Assembly: GCA_965644295.1 (NCBI GenBank)
Contig: CBFFRP010000406.1
Location: 372,001 to 436,000 of the forward strand
Source: Paraphysomonas bandaiensis
Taxonomy: Eukaryota > Chrysophyceae
Length of the DNA: 64,000 nt
Reading direction: 5' to 3'
The position numbers and the translations under genes were made by a program. This document shows, one piece after another, positions 46,888-59,359 of this stretch. Under the pieces are notes generated by a model. The model worked only from the letters and a program-made list of their open reading frames with translations. It had not been told where the DNA came from and did not search any database. The stretch's first letter is position 1; every line of letters begins with the position of its first letter.

Positions 46888-47746
46888 TGTAACTACACAA
46901 AGGTACTCAGCATGTATGGTGTGGAAGATATGACAACGACGAGAATACTTTAAGTGTAGAATCCAGTATTATGAAAACTGTTCTTAGAGAGATTGTTGGC
47001 TAACTTGTTTCAACATTAAAATAATATACATGTATAAAGTGTTACGTAATCATATGAGTACATACATTTACCAAAACTAGGAATATTATTATGAGTAGAA
47101 TGTAAAAGTTACTTACTCTGGTCATGCCTATTGAAATATAAACAGAAGAACAACCGATGTAATTATATACGAAGATATTTAGATGCATAATAATGAATAG
47201 AAAATGACTGTAGAAATGGAAACTGAAGTACTTTGAAATATGTTGTATACGTTGACAAAACATCCTTACCTTTGTTAAGCACATAAAAATCTGTTCAATT
47301 TACAATAACAAGTGCAAATCCGACTTTTACAATATTTAATATTAGAGCTACATATGTACCGTGGTCCAGTTATTGTTCACATTGAAATATTGAATCATGC
47401 GTGCACTCATCAGTAACTGAATTTACTGCCTTTATAACTCTATACAGCCGTTACAACTACTTGTTGATTTCACCGAATACACACTGTTAACTCACTTCAA
47501 TTGAACAATACATATCTAGCACACAGCAGAATTCAAGACACAGTATTCCTTTAGGTTGGCTTTGGCAGCGTTATTGTTTTGTATGATTGTACACAATGGT
47601 AAGGTTCTATTTACGTAGAACTCTTCAGCAAATTATTTCTGAAATGTTTTCTGCATTTGCTCCTAGCCTATGAAATATGAAAATATTTCAAAATATTTTA
47701 CTGTAGTGATAGAAATGAGTTATTATACATAATTGTACAGCTACCA
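46888..47746. other. AT-rich spacer between convergent genes
   Basis: Contains the 3' flanks of the SNF2 and B-box genes. No gene or repeat recognised. Confidence 0.5.
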
Positions 47747-50700
47747 TTAGGTATGTAATTTGAGGGGTGCTTCACACAAAGTTGGCCTGTACTTAGGTAA
47801 ATTTCTAATAACCGTTAATGATCGTGAATTTAGAGAAGTGGCTTCATACATATCCGAAGATGTTTCATCAAACGATAACTGCTTGATCATTCGCTGCTCA
47901 CGTTGTACTGAACTGTTCACATATGCTTCGTCTTTTAACTGCATAGTCAGTGAAGTTTTCTTTTGATATTTTCCCTCTTTCGGCTCTTCTATTATTGGCT
48001 CACCTGATTCAATGCCTATACCACGCTTGAAGAGTTTAATTTCAGTGACATAGGATTCCGGATCACTCTGCGCTCTGTGTGATACACCTTGGTATATTCT
48101 ATTCGACATCAAAAGTATTCTCGTTACAAGTTCTTGTTGGCGCCGCATTAATGGACAATTAGCAGCAACCTGTCGTTCCATTTGACTTCGCTGGCAGTCA
48201 AAATAGGTTTGCATTCTTAGTAATGTTTCTGTTGGCGTTAAACCGTACAACCTTCCTAACAAGCAACCACATATCATTCCAGCCCGACCATTTCCATCGC
48301 TACTATATATATATAAGCACTCGCCGTTCCATAGCATCTGCTCGAGTTTCCACAACACAGCAATTACATGATCAAAAGGTGGTAATGAGTTATGAAGGAA
48401 AGGAAATGCTTGCCATGAAGCAGTCGTTGGGAGTTTGGACGCAGCTTTCTTAGTTGTTTCGATTTCTTCCTGCAATATTGATTTTTTAGCCTTTAGACGC
48501 AGTTTTTCTTTTCGTTGGCGTTCGATACGCTTCAATTTCTCAGAATTCGAGGACGTATTACTCGTCTCTATGTTGGCATAATCTTCTAGTTGAATATTTT
48601 TATCTTCCACCATCAAAGTTAAGCTTCCAATGTGATGGTGAAGAGCCATTCGCGTTTCCTTGTGGCAATACTCGACCCTTTCTTTAATCGGCATATGAAG
48701 AGAGTCATCATGCATCATCGTTCTCTTTTCCTGCTTGATCAATTCTTCCTCTTCTTCTGCAGTCATAAGAGAAACGAATGAGTTCAGGCCTACAAGTAAC
48801 AGCTGTGAAACTGCATCTACTCGAGTATGAATGACAGAATCAACAGGCCCTTTCGCCCTAGCTTTTCCGATCGGAAGTCTGCCCATCGCTAATCGCCCTG
48901 GAATAACCCAGTTACTATGATCTGTAGGACCTTCAACTCGAGCACGGAAAGTGTTGTATTTCTGATGCTCAAGCGATGAGTGTTTAGCAGATTTACCGAC
49001 AGGAGTGTTTTTATTTTTTATCACCAAATCGGGCAATTGCATTAGGTCGGGCAGTCGCCTGTCTCCTGTAAAGCCTACAGAGGGGTGCCACGGCGGCGGT
49101 GCAGCACCACTATCGCTCTCCTCTCGGTGAAGTCCCATTGGCATTGAATTTATATGAAACCTAGAATCATCCGATGGGTCTGCATCCGCACCATTGCCTA
49201 AACAATCACGAGGAGGGTGCATCAGACAGGTCCCTAATTTATTATGAAGATCTTGGTGCATAGCTCGCGTTTTCTCAATCAAACCCACTCTTCCGACTTT
49301 CTCTGGTTTACTTCCTTTCTCCACATCATATGACGCCCAGTGAGTAACTTGTAAATCAGCCTCTTTGAAACGCATAACGACGTCATTCCAACGTTTGAAA
49401 CTATCTTTCAAAAAAGTCATTCGATTTTTCTGAGCCACACGCACAAATCTTGACACCGCGATTCTAAGTGCTTTCCCATATGCATTAATATCTCTGATAT
49501 TAGAAAAGTAAATCTTGTTGTCCATTGTAACAGCACCAGGTGTGTCACGAGAACAGTAGTTGAACTTCTTGTGCACTTCCAGCCAGCGTTTGTGAGCAGC
49601 CTCTTGAGATAAATTTATCAACTCTTGAAGACGAAACTGGAAAAAATATTAATAAGAAATACTAATTCACATTATATGCTACTTACACGGCACAACCATC
49701 TGCGAACCATTGCTTGAATACGAACTGCATTCTCAGTTTGTATACGCACTTTCTCGTTCAAATTCCAACGCCACCACTTATGTAGAGCCCATAACTGCCA
49801 GTTATTAAACATTGCTGCAAACCTCTTGGTGAGCGCATTCCGAATATTTTCCTTCTTTTTCAGCAACATTAATTTCAGTCTGTCACTGGGTTTAATTAAA
49901 CTATCTTCCGGCATTATAAGTATATGACTTCGCCGTTCCAGTAAAGGAAGCTCAGAAGAACTGTCATAGTACATATGAGACAGTGCTGCTCTCACTTCCT
50001 CAATATAGCTGTAAGCCGCAACCACACCATCAAGGGTTCGACGAGATGCAACCGCATTTGGTAAAGATTTAGCACGAAGCTCTTCTATTGTTGGTTTTCG
50101 AGTAGATTGAAGCTGCGATATTTGTCTGCCGATAGTTCTAGCGGTTGGCCCAGTGTGGTCATTAGAGGTATTAGCCTTACTCTTAGCTACTTTAGAGGCA
50201 CCGTCATTGATTGTTGAAACACTGTTTGCATCACTTTCTTCATCGATAGCACCAGCAGAGGACTCGTCTTCACCCACCCTAGGTGACCCGTCTCCACCAA
50301 AGCCCATTGGAATTGAAGGGTTAAGATGACGCTTTGGCCCATGGTCTCTTATATACTTCGCTTTTCTCAAACGCCTGTCAATTCGATTTGCCATTACCCG
50401 TTCAGACCCCAAAGACGTATATTCTACACCTTCCAGAATGGGTAAGTGCTTTCTCGATACAATATCAGCTAACTTCTGTTTATCCTCTTTATCCTCTTCA
50501 AGAGCCTCGTCATCAAATCGATCGTCACGTTCCAATCGACGCAATATGTCTGGCGTCACGACACCAAGATATCTGATGACGTACCAAGTTATAGCACCAC
50601 CATTTCCCCGAATTAAAGTCGGGGCAGAATCTCCATTTCGAAAATCCCAATCCGACTCAACACTCCCGTATACGTCTTTTCCAGTGTGGGGATCTTTATA

Positions 50701-51327
50701 CACTAGTACATCGCCCCTTTTGTACAGCATATGTTTCCGAGGTTTATTTAACTCCAACGATAAAACGGTATTCGTTGCTAGTGAACAAGGCTTTGACACA
50801 TCTCTCACCTGAGCCATATCTCTCTCATAGAAGTCATGATCAGGCATCACAAAGGAATTGTCAGGAACAATGCGGCTCGTATCACCTGCACGTATCGGGC
50901 GGATCATTTTATCAACTTCGTGCGGATGCAGCTCTTTCCCAAAATTCAGTCGCTCGTGGCACAACACATAACATTTCGAACAAAATACTTGGTCACATGC
51001 TTCACATTTTACTTCACTTAAACTTGTTTCACATTCTTCACAAATAAGATCAGGAACAGCTTCAATTTCTGCCTTCTTGGTCTTGTATCTGATGCCATTG
51101 CAAACAATTTCAATCTCACCATTCTCTGCCTGCTTGGCAACTTCTTTTTCTATTTGCTCTGGATCTGGTTCGGCTTGCTCATATAAGCCTATCCTAGGAT
51201 CAGAGATAACTTCGCTTTCCTTCTCTTCCTGAGCATTTCCATCAGCAGACTTAATAAGAGGTCGCTGTATAGGGGGGAAAATAGGCTCATAGCTATAGCG
51301 TTTAGGAGATCTTACTCGACCAAACAT
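47747..51327 (-). CDS. B-box zinc finger, IQ motif and pseudo dual-specificity phosphatase protein
   Basis: Two exons (51327-49687 and 49636-47747) join in phase across a 50-bp intron to give 1,176 aa. A B-box-like finger (CEECETSLSEVKCEAC...CSKCYVLCHE...HPHE) spans ~96-136. After a ~60-residue globular patch (RGDVLVYKDPHTGK) come linkers and a Trp-rich helical part (MFNNWQLWALHKWWRWNL) leading to an IQ-type motif (AVRIQAMVRRWLCR, ~534-547). Residues ~780-1040 resemble a phosphatase: WVIPGRLAMG, then LLVGLNSFVSLMTAEE, then LYIYSSDGNGRAGMICG. The catalytic HCx5R reads YSSDGNGR, so the nucleophile is Ser (S992, codon AGT, one base from TGT) with Arg kept. It should be catalytically inactive, perhaps a phospho-binding scaffold. 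The cytoskeletal or ciliary location is a guess from IQ and B-box content. Confidence 0.82.
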
Positions 51328-51910
51328 GACTTACAATGAAGTAGAGAAGAGCTATAAATCAGACATACACTCGCACAAGAGACGATTCGATAGACATGAG
51401 CGTCATACAGAGTGCGATGAGAGAACTAACTCCCTCTCATACAGACAGAAGCAATGAGACAATCAGATGTTTTTCTTTCAGTAATCACACTACAATCTAG
51501 CTATATATACGTCGATGGAATCAATCCTCTGAGCTACACACTGCTTCGCTAGAGTCGGAGGAGGTGCTGAAATTAACCGCTCTGGGGCGGTCTGTGTCAT
51601 ATTATGGTGGTTTTTAGCACACCGGTTGCTGGAAATAGGATTTTCCCATACTATATTGATGGTTTCTTTGGAAAATGGCTGGTTTGAAGAAGGTCTCGTA
51701 TAAATATGTGTATTTTTGCTGTGTAAAACTGACATCTTGTAAGGTACTACAGTTGAATACAACGCAGAACATGCATACATGTGAGGGTTTCTCCTGCCAC
51801 TTTAAGTACAGTCAGTGGTGTTATATATCCTGCCGTGATTTAGCCATCGCACTGCATAGTATTCTACCGTGATCAGTATACCGAGTTAGAATCTGTGATT
51901 GTATAGAGCT
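51328..51910. promoter_or_regulatory. Divergent promoter region
   Basis: A 583-bp gap between head-to-head starts of the B-box gene and the 247-aa gene. A minus-strand frame at 51490-51780 has no recognisable motif. Nothing specific can be assigned. Confidence 0.35.
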
Positions 51911-52796
51911 ATGCCGAGTGGTTCGAGCAATGATGCCGATAGTCTGGCAAGAAGCTCAATCGAGGTCTCTGAAGCACTAGATATGTTTTTAAAGGAGCGC
52001 CAAGATGCTTCAAGTGCGCAAGATAAAGCGTATAAATTATATGAAGCAGAAATGAACTACATAATCAGTGAAGCGAATGAGGAGGAGAGAAAGACAGCGT
52101 ACGGTATATTTTTTGTATTTCACTGTTCTTATGGGGTGTTGTAGGCCTGATGTCGTAGTAGATCACAACATATTACGCCATATACATGCAACCGGAGAAG
52201 AACCGCAGCGATATGAAGCTGGATCTAGCCTGAATACTGCGTCTCTGTCATCTGATTCCGGTATGGTTACCAAAGTGGACTCATCACTCACTGGAGGGGA
52301 ATCGCACTTACTGTTCAAGCGGGAACCTCCTTCCGAAGCTGAAAAAATTGCTATCCGTGAAGAAATGTTTGATTTTTTTGACCAGTCACGATTGGCAGAG
52401 TCTGAATTGGTGCGATTATTATGAACTCAACTATGTTATTTGTAATCGCTGTATATAGCTGGATTCAGTAGACGAGATCTTAGGAAAAGAAGATGCGAAG
52501 CCATCACAGTCGTTGGATGCACTTTATGACATGCAAACACGAAATTTTGGCATGCTGATGAATTATTTGGACGAGTACCAGCCACGACCTTTCATGAAAG
52601 CTTGGTACTGTTTATCTATACGCCTGTTATGCCTCATAATACTTTTCCCAGGGGGAATGATCCTGAGTACGTGGCGCTCAGTCGAAAGTATGGACTTAAA
52701 GGTGGAGAGAAAACAAATGTTCGTTCCACTTTTGCGACATTTAAGCACAGCAATAGGATAAAGAGGGCATCATCCCCTGAGCAGGTCAATCGTTAG
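51911..52796 (+). CDS. Unrecognised protein, 247 aa, four exons
   Basis: Exons 51911-52098, 52145-52409, 52459-52604 and 52652-52796 join in phase across very short introns (46-49 bp). The N-terminal half is acidic and helical (VSEALDMFLKERQDASSAQD, YEAEMNYIISEANEEER). The middle is Ser/Gly-rich and likely disordered. The C-terminal third is more conserved-looking: LDALYDMQTRNFGMLMNYLD, then PFMKAWGNDPEYVALSRKYG and STFATFKHSNRIKR. No domain recognised, no signal peptide. It shares a promoter region with the B-box/pseudophosphatase gene, so co-function is possible. The first intron uses a GTACGG donor; the alternative at 52104 breaks the frame. Confidence 0.7.
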
Positions 52797-54543
52797 TGCG
52801 CCGAATATATGCAATTACATTTAAATTTTGGTATCGTGTTGATAAGTAACCGTGGAGATTCCACATATCATTAAATGGTATTGAGGATGCGTGTTGAATT
52901 TGAAATTTCTTTATGCCTCGAATTTATGAATGTTGGGCCGTCAAGGATGTATACAAATTAGGTTGCCAAGTGCAGTAGAAGATAGCAATTAAATGTTAAT
53001 TATATTGTGCATTATGGAAAGAACTCGGATTTTACACAGAGAATGAGGAAGATTGTTATTGGTGTAATCTAGTCTGTGTGGTAGACGACATATTAAGCAT
53101 ATTGAAGAATGATACTTAAGCTTCTTTCTAAAACGGAGGCACGGAGTAATTGCTGAGTACTCTTAGGAGAGACGGAGAGATGTTGTTTTGTGGTTTTGCA
53201 TATCAGCAAGCACCATTTTTCATTACTTGCCATAGCTTCAATAGATTGTTATGGTTGTCTGTTGCAAACAACTACTAACTACCAGAAATAAAATGCCAAT
53301 AAGCCACAAGCACGTATTTCTACAGTGAATCTCAAATCTCGAAGGACTACTCCAGCACCATATCAGTTCTCTTGTAGGTTAACCTCACTCTTACTTTCCA
53401 TATTCCGGATTAAAGGAGACTCACCTTCAATTAGTTCAAAGCCACAAAGTCCTCACCCCTCATTATTATGGTACCTTCATTTATTATTGTAGAATAAAGC
53501 ACAAGAGGGGGTGTAATTATACCTTATATATAATATATAGTGACCGGTCAACCAGAACTTTGCAGGCAAAATAATAACCGCAACCAAATTGCGTGGAACT
53601 GTGTATGCTTGTGTCCTCCGTTATTGCTTGCAAACGTGCTAGAAGTAGCGCAGATAACCGTTTAATACTAACTTATATATAGTTTAATATTTTCTCATCA
53701 ATACATTATAACTATATCCTCTTCACTATGAGTATATCGACTATTACAAAACACACCATAAATCGAACTAAAGTCAATTTTTTCAAGTATTCACCGGGTT
53801 TGGTGATCACATCACATCACATCGACTGGAGATGACCCGGTCAACCAGCACCTGTATCAGTGTATATCCGCAGGAAGTCTCATCAGTGTATTGGGGGAAT
53901 ACTATATTACTACGATCAACTGTGTTCTCCAGGTACAGAGAGTACGCAGTGTAGACAGGCAGCATAGGTAGATATATGCTTGAGTTGCATCCATCTTATG
54001 CCAATGCTACGAAGTCGTAGCTACATCTCCACATGGACGGTTCGTGTACAGTACTCTGTATGTATGTGTGTGCAGGATGCGAGAAAGATCCACTGGGAAT
54101 CCTACACTACAGTATGCAATCCTGCGTATGGTATACCGGTATACCATGGTATACGGTGGTACACTGAGGGCTGGTCACAGACGATATTTTTGCGCAGATA
54201 TGTCGCATGAAGTGAGTTCTGGTCGTACAGGGGTATACGGTATACGGTACGTACAGCAGAGTACTGCTGTATATGTATGTAACTTCCTTCTGTCAATGCC
54301 TATGAGAACAAGCCTGTGTATTCACCGCCATGAGCTGTGCAGCTATGCATGTATAGATACTGGCCCATGCACTGTACTGCCTGTTCTTACAGAGGCATCA
54401 CTGGAGTACCTTCGTGTCTATGAATAATTCCTTTTACACACTACAGCGCCAGATGTACCCATGTCTAGAGCTCATAAACTAATTGAATTAAGGTCAGAGG
54501 TCACCATGGAGGATACGGCTCATTAAACTAATAGCTTTTGAAG
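52797..54543. other. Long spacer with a GTATAC-rich palindromic tract
   Basis: No gene recognised. Around 54128-54160 lies a cluster of ATGGTATACC units including a perfect 20-bp palindrome, ATGGTATACCGGTATACCAT, and a further GGTATACGGTATACGGTACG run near 54231. An ATCAC tandem sits near 53806-53820. Confidence 0.55.
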
Positions 54544-57500
54544 ATGGACGTTAATGATTCGATGGATTATTCAGATCTAATTGACGATTTGGACAATGAG
54601 TTAAATGGAGAGTGTGACTCACCTGGAAGTGATTGTCAAGTGAAAGATATCGTCGAGGAGATTGATTACACCAAGATTCCCCCTCAGGCTTTTCTTGAGC
54701 GCCTCAGTCGTCGAGGACAGTTGTTAACTGAAATACGAAATGCGTATCTTCGTGATGTGATTGCACTTAAGCATTTACTGGAAGAGCTGCTCACTGGCGA
54801 CGAAAGGGCATCCATATTAAACCAGTGGAAGAGCAGCGTTCCAAGCTTAGATCTTCGCCAGCATTTTATGCTGTACTCCCCGGGTGAGACGTCTATGGAT
54901 GTTCTCCCTTGTAATACATGTGGAGGAAGTGTTGAAGTTGTGCATCATGACAGCTCTGAAATCGAGGAACTGTCGAAGGCACTCTCACACATGGACAAGA
55001 ACAAGGAGGAGTTACGAGTGATCATCGCCACCAAAAACAACCAGCTTGAATTCGCAGAAAGACAATTAGAAGAGTTTAAAGTAAAATACAAAGACGAGGT
55101 GTGCCGTGTGTTTTAACACTTGTGTAATTCTGAAATATATATCACAGAAACGAGTACTCTATAATCAAATGAAGGAGCTTCGAGCAGAGAGTGCATCTCT
55201 GATCAGTCAAAACGAGCACCTGCAGTCCATGAATCAGACTCTTCGAGCGGAAAACATTGAATTTAAGCTAGTCACCAAAGACACGGCTGTTCTTCGAGAT
55301 GTGCTGGTGAAAACAGAGACGGAAAATAATACTCTCAAAGTGGAACTAAAGCAGGTCGAGGAGTCACTCATAGATGCACGAAAGCAAATTCGACTACAAG
55401 CTGACAAAATCAATAACCTGGTATATAGTAGTTTCGTTTACACCACAGTAATTAACTGGTATAATTTCTAAACTTACGCAGGCAGAAAGCTGCAGCTCTC
55501 TGTCGAATCAAGTGGCTGAATTGACCCCTGAGTTGGAGCTTGCGAGGGAGTTGACTCTCAAGCACAAGGAGAGTTCGGATTCCTTTCAGAAAAGGAATGC
55601 GAAGCTTCAATTTCTACTAGAATCATCTCGGCGCGAAGTGGAGAGTCTGCAGGTAACTACAGTGGTATTTATTGTAACCATGACTGATTATGGCGCACAA
55701 CCTTGCAGGGAATGAAAAGCAGTATAGAGATGGACTATCAGTCTCTTCAGGAGCAGACTACTTCTGAGATGGACTCTCTTGAGAGCATGGTTGATACACT
55801 TAGGGAAGAACGAGAGGTGATATGGAAGTCGTAACTAATATATATAAAAGTTTTTGCTGGAACACAGGTGCTCAACACATCTCTTACGGAAACCAGGGAC
55901 TTCTTGACAAATACCATCCAGGAGAAAGAGCATCTCGAGCAGGAAGTAAGTACACTGCGTACAACATGCGATAATTTTCGCGGGGAAGTTTCTCGGGCCA
56001 AGCAACAAGCTACCCAGCTGTCAGACTGCCGTACAAAGATTGAACAACTTACTTCTAAACTCGAAACGGCAACAACTAATGCGAACAAGCATCAGCAACG
56101 GGCACACATAGCTGAAGAAAAAAATCTCCAGCTAGAGCAGGATCTAATAGCTACAAAGGAGGCACTTAAAGCAGCAGAAGAAGCATTAGAGAAAGAGAGA
56201 GAGAAGAATACTCAATCACAAACCCAGATAGCTGATCCTGGAAGGAATCTTAAAGCCACTACTCTTCGCAGGGCCAGTGTGAAAGTTAGAGCAGCCGCCA
56301 GTACGCGGTTGAGAAGTATGCGAGCTCCAATAAAGAATGGAGAACTTGTTGCGGGTGATTCTCAGTCAGACACGGCTACAGAGAGTAAGATTGAGTCGAT
56401 TACCAATGTTGAGAACGAGATTACTACTGACGTAGAAGCTCCAGAAGTGACTAAAATCCATGAGCCGGTATCGAAATCGAGACGCGCTTCGAGAAATCAT
56501 CCGCAGGCAGAAGTCACTCAAGATAGTACAGAAAGCAATGGTGCTACAACAGAGAAAGTTGAATTGGTAAACACTGTAAAATATAAACCAGTGAATAAGA
56601 AACGCGGTAAGGCGAAATCGTCCACGCCGTCTTCAACTCGCCACAAGGCTTTGAATAATTCTGCAGCGAAGAGAGAGAAATCCAGTAAGGCCATTGCAGA
56701 GCGAAACGACCCATATTCTACTGCTGCTGTTGCAGACAGTTTTACTCCACCTTCGGGTGAAGTGCAAGGAGGTGATCATGATGGTACAGATACTGCTTCT
56801 GTTCGTGAAGTGATGGAGATGGAACTCTGCTCACCTGCAGTTAACCAAGACATAATGAAGGAGGCAAGAATATCAGATCAATTCAGTGAGAGCGAAAATA
56901 TGTCTCTTCATTCTGAATCTGAGAGTTCAGCAAGTGAATACGCTAGCGAAAGCTCTGAAGCCGAATCAAGTGATGTGCTTGATGAACTTTCACCAAGAGA
57001 GAGCAAGTGGTCCCTCCTGAAAACGATAGCGAGTTCCAAACGACTCACACGTTTAGCGACACTAAGCGAAGACGACCAAACACCAATGGATGATCCTAAA
57101 GTTGTGCTGTCGAAAACAGCTTCCAAGTTATGCAAAGATGCGAGTCTTGCAGAGGCAGTGGGGATGGACACCAGTACACTTGAATCTTTGAAGGTGCTAT
57201 CCGGAAAAGATATGGCGAATGACACAGAGTCTAGTGATAGCGAATGTTCTGATGATGAAGAAGATGAACTTGAATCTGAAATGTCTGCAGAAATAGCCAA
57301 AACATGGGGCTTATTTACGAAAGCTATAAGGGACACACTTGCAGAGAACTTAGAAGAAGAGTTGGTGACAACAGTGCTACATGTGCTGGCGCCAACCACA
57401 ATAGAATTTTCTTCGTTAATGGCAAAGTGCACTATGGTAGGGGTGATTATGCTTTTTATTGTATTTTATGATCATTGTGGTCAACTCAGGGATTGTGGAG

Positions 57501-59359
57501 AGCAATGAAGATTTCAAAAAAAAGCTCTGATTTGTACTGTAAGCTAGGGAAGATGTACGACATAGTGAAGCCGTGCCTTGGGGGTAGGGCTGATCTTGAC
57601 GATGTCGAGGATGTAAGCTGATATTTAAAAATAATTGATGTATTAGTAAAATGATATTAACAGGCTAAGGCGATGTTAAAAAATAGACAGAAATTAGAAG
57701 CTAAGAAAGAAGACTGGATGATGCCGTACAAGATGAACAAGGAACTGATACATGCGCTGAACTCTCAGGTGTTTGATGAATGTACGTCCAAGCACACAGA
57801 GTCGATGCCTGCGCATTATTTCGGATTTGACCCTGCCGTTCGACCTGTAAGTTTTACTCTTTTTGGAAGTAACATGATAACAAAATTTCGTAGTTTAAAT
57901 TTGAAGTAGCGTTAGCAACTATATGCCAGTTCAAAGACTATAGTGATGTAATGATTGACGAAGTCGATAAATGCTTGTATCGACTTTTTATGGACTGGGT
58001 AGATAGTAAAGTTATTGCTACACAGACCGAGGACATGGAATCTTCATCAACTGAAGTTAGGATTGCGAATCTACAAAACCGCTTGACAGCTGCTGAAAGA
58101 GATGCTTATGACGCGTCGTGCGAATTGGAAGAAGCCAAGCAAAAGATGGAAGAAATGTCTACAGCTGTCAAGAGAGCAACAGAATACAAGGAGCGCAATG
58201 TATACTTAGGAGCTACACTGAAAGATACCACTAAGTCTCTAGAAGAATTGACAGAGAAACACAACAAGTTACTCGACGATTGGAAGGCTCTAAAGGTATT
58301 TGCTCAAGATCAACAATAAGTATTAATAGAATGACTGTGTACACAAAGGGAAACCACGAGAAGTTATGTGAAAAGCTGGCCCGCGTGTCAAGCTTGAACG
58401 ATAGTAGAGGCAAAAAGCTTGAAGAGTTGGAAGCGTCATTGACACGAGAGAAAGAGATGCATTCCACAGCAGCGGAAGGTCTCGCTGAGTTGAAGGAAAG
58501 CGAGAGGGCCCGCCTCAATGACCTCGAGACTAAAACAACACAGTGTTATCCGATTAGCGATGATGTAGCCACTCAGACTGATTTTATCGTCCCGGCGGTA
58601 ATTCAGAACACTTCGTATTTCAACCACAAATGATTTGTATTTTCAGCTATCTCTACGACATCGGAGCTCCACTGATATTTCTCGTAATATCGGTGCATCG
58701 AATAAAAAGGTGTTTTTTCCTGTGGTGACTCCTGGATCAGCGGGTGGTTCTGCATCATTGAGTGAGGATTTCCCTGAAGGGTCTTTGTCGCTTGATATCA
58801 CGGATGCAACAATAACAAGTTGGAGTGCAATTGACTACACCGATTTTGATGATAGGTAGGCGATGGTATATGTGATGGTATACCGAATGTATAACCTTGT
58901 AAGGCACAGTGCGAGTGGGTTCGAGTCTCCTAGGGAGGACAAGGAAGCGGCGGTTACAATGCTTCCGAGTGTTCGAGTACGGGGATCGAGAAGTAATGAC
59001 GCGCTCTTCAGATCGCAGTGGACAGGCTCTCCGACTGGTGTTCCGGTCCAGCATTCTTCTCCGATTAAAAACAGAAGTCCCAATTCTCCGATTAAAAACA
59101 ACAGCCCCAATTCTCCGATTAAGATAGATGTTGTGCGCCCTAGAGGTAGTTGATTTATGGTATATATGCAGAGGCATAACATTTCATTTCAGGTGACAAA
59201 TGGGGTTCGTCGTCCAGTATCAGGGCATATCCAAGGACACCCCCACATACATCTCATTACAGCCGCCACTACGCCACATACAGTCCTGATGAGTCTTCTC
59301 CTGTAAGGCGATTGAATAGTCCAATTCAGCTTTCGAGAAAATCTCTACAAACAAGATAA
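54544..59359 (+). CDS. Large coiled-coil protein with C-terminal SPIK repeats, 1,404 aa
   Basis: Twelve exons, all in phase: 54544-55098, 55148-55420, 55482-55652, 55709-55816, 55868-57436, 57490-57612, 57664-57846, 57930-58295, 58349-58597, 58647-58855, 58904-59145 and 59193-59359. The N-terminal block (KIPPQAFLERLSRRGQLLTE, then YLRDVIALKHLLEELLTGDE) precedes a CNTCGG cysteine pair and heptad coiled coil to ~residue 500. The central ~300 residues are basic then very acidic Ser-rich (ESESSASEYASESSEAESSD). A second helical part (MIDEVDKCLYRLFMDW) and further coil follow. The tail is Ser/Pro/Arg-rich with a tandem SPIKNRSPN repeat, probable CDK-type (SP) phosphosites. It is likely a cytoskeletal or basal-body structural protein. 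I recognise no named family. Confidence 0.85.
59058..59123 (+). repeat. 27-bp coding tandem repeat (SPIKN-SPN)
   Basis: About 2.4 copies of TCTCCGATTAAAAAC plus a 12-bp variable part, in frame, encoding SPIKNRSPN, SPIKNNSPN and SPIK in the coiled-coil protein's tail. Such units are prone to copy-number change. Confidence 0.85.

Noticed and set aside
56908-57432. Minus-strand frame of 174 codons rich in Ser
   Set aside because: It is the antisense reading of the acidic Ser-rich exon of the coiled-coil protein.
58904-58940. tRNA B-box-like GGGTTCGAGTCTCC
   Set aside because: It lies within an in-phase coding exon, and no matching A box or acceptor stem is visible around it.
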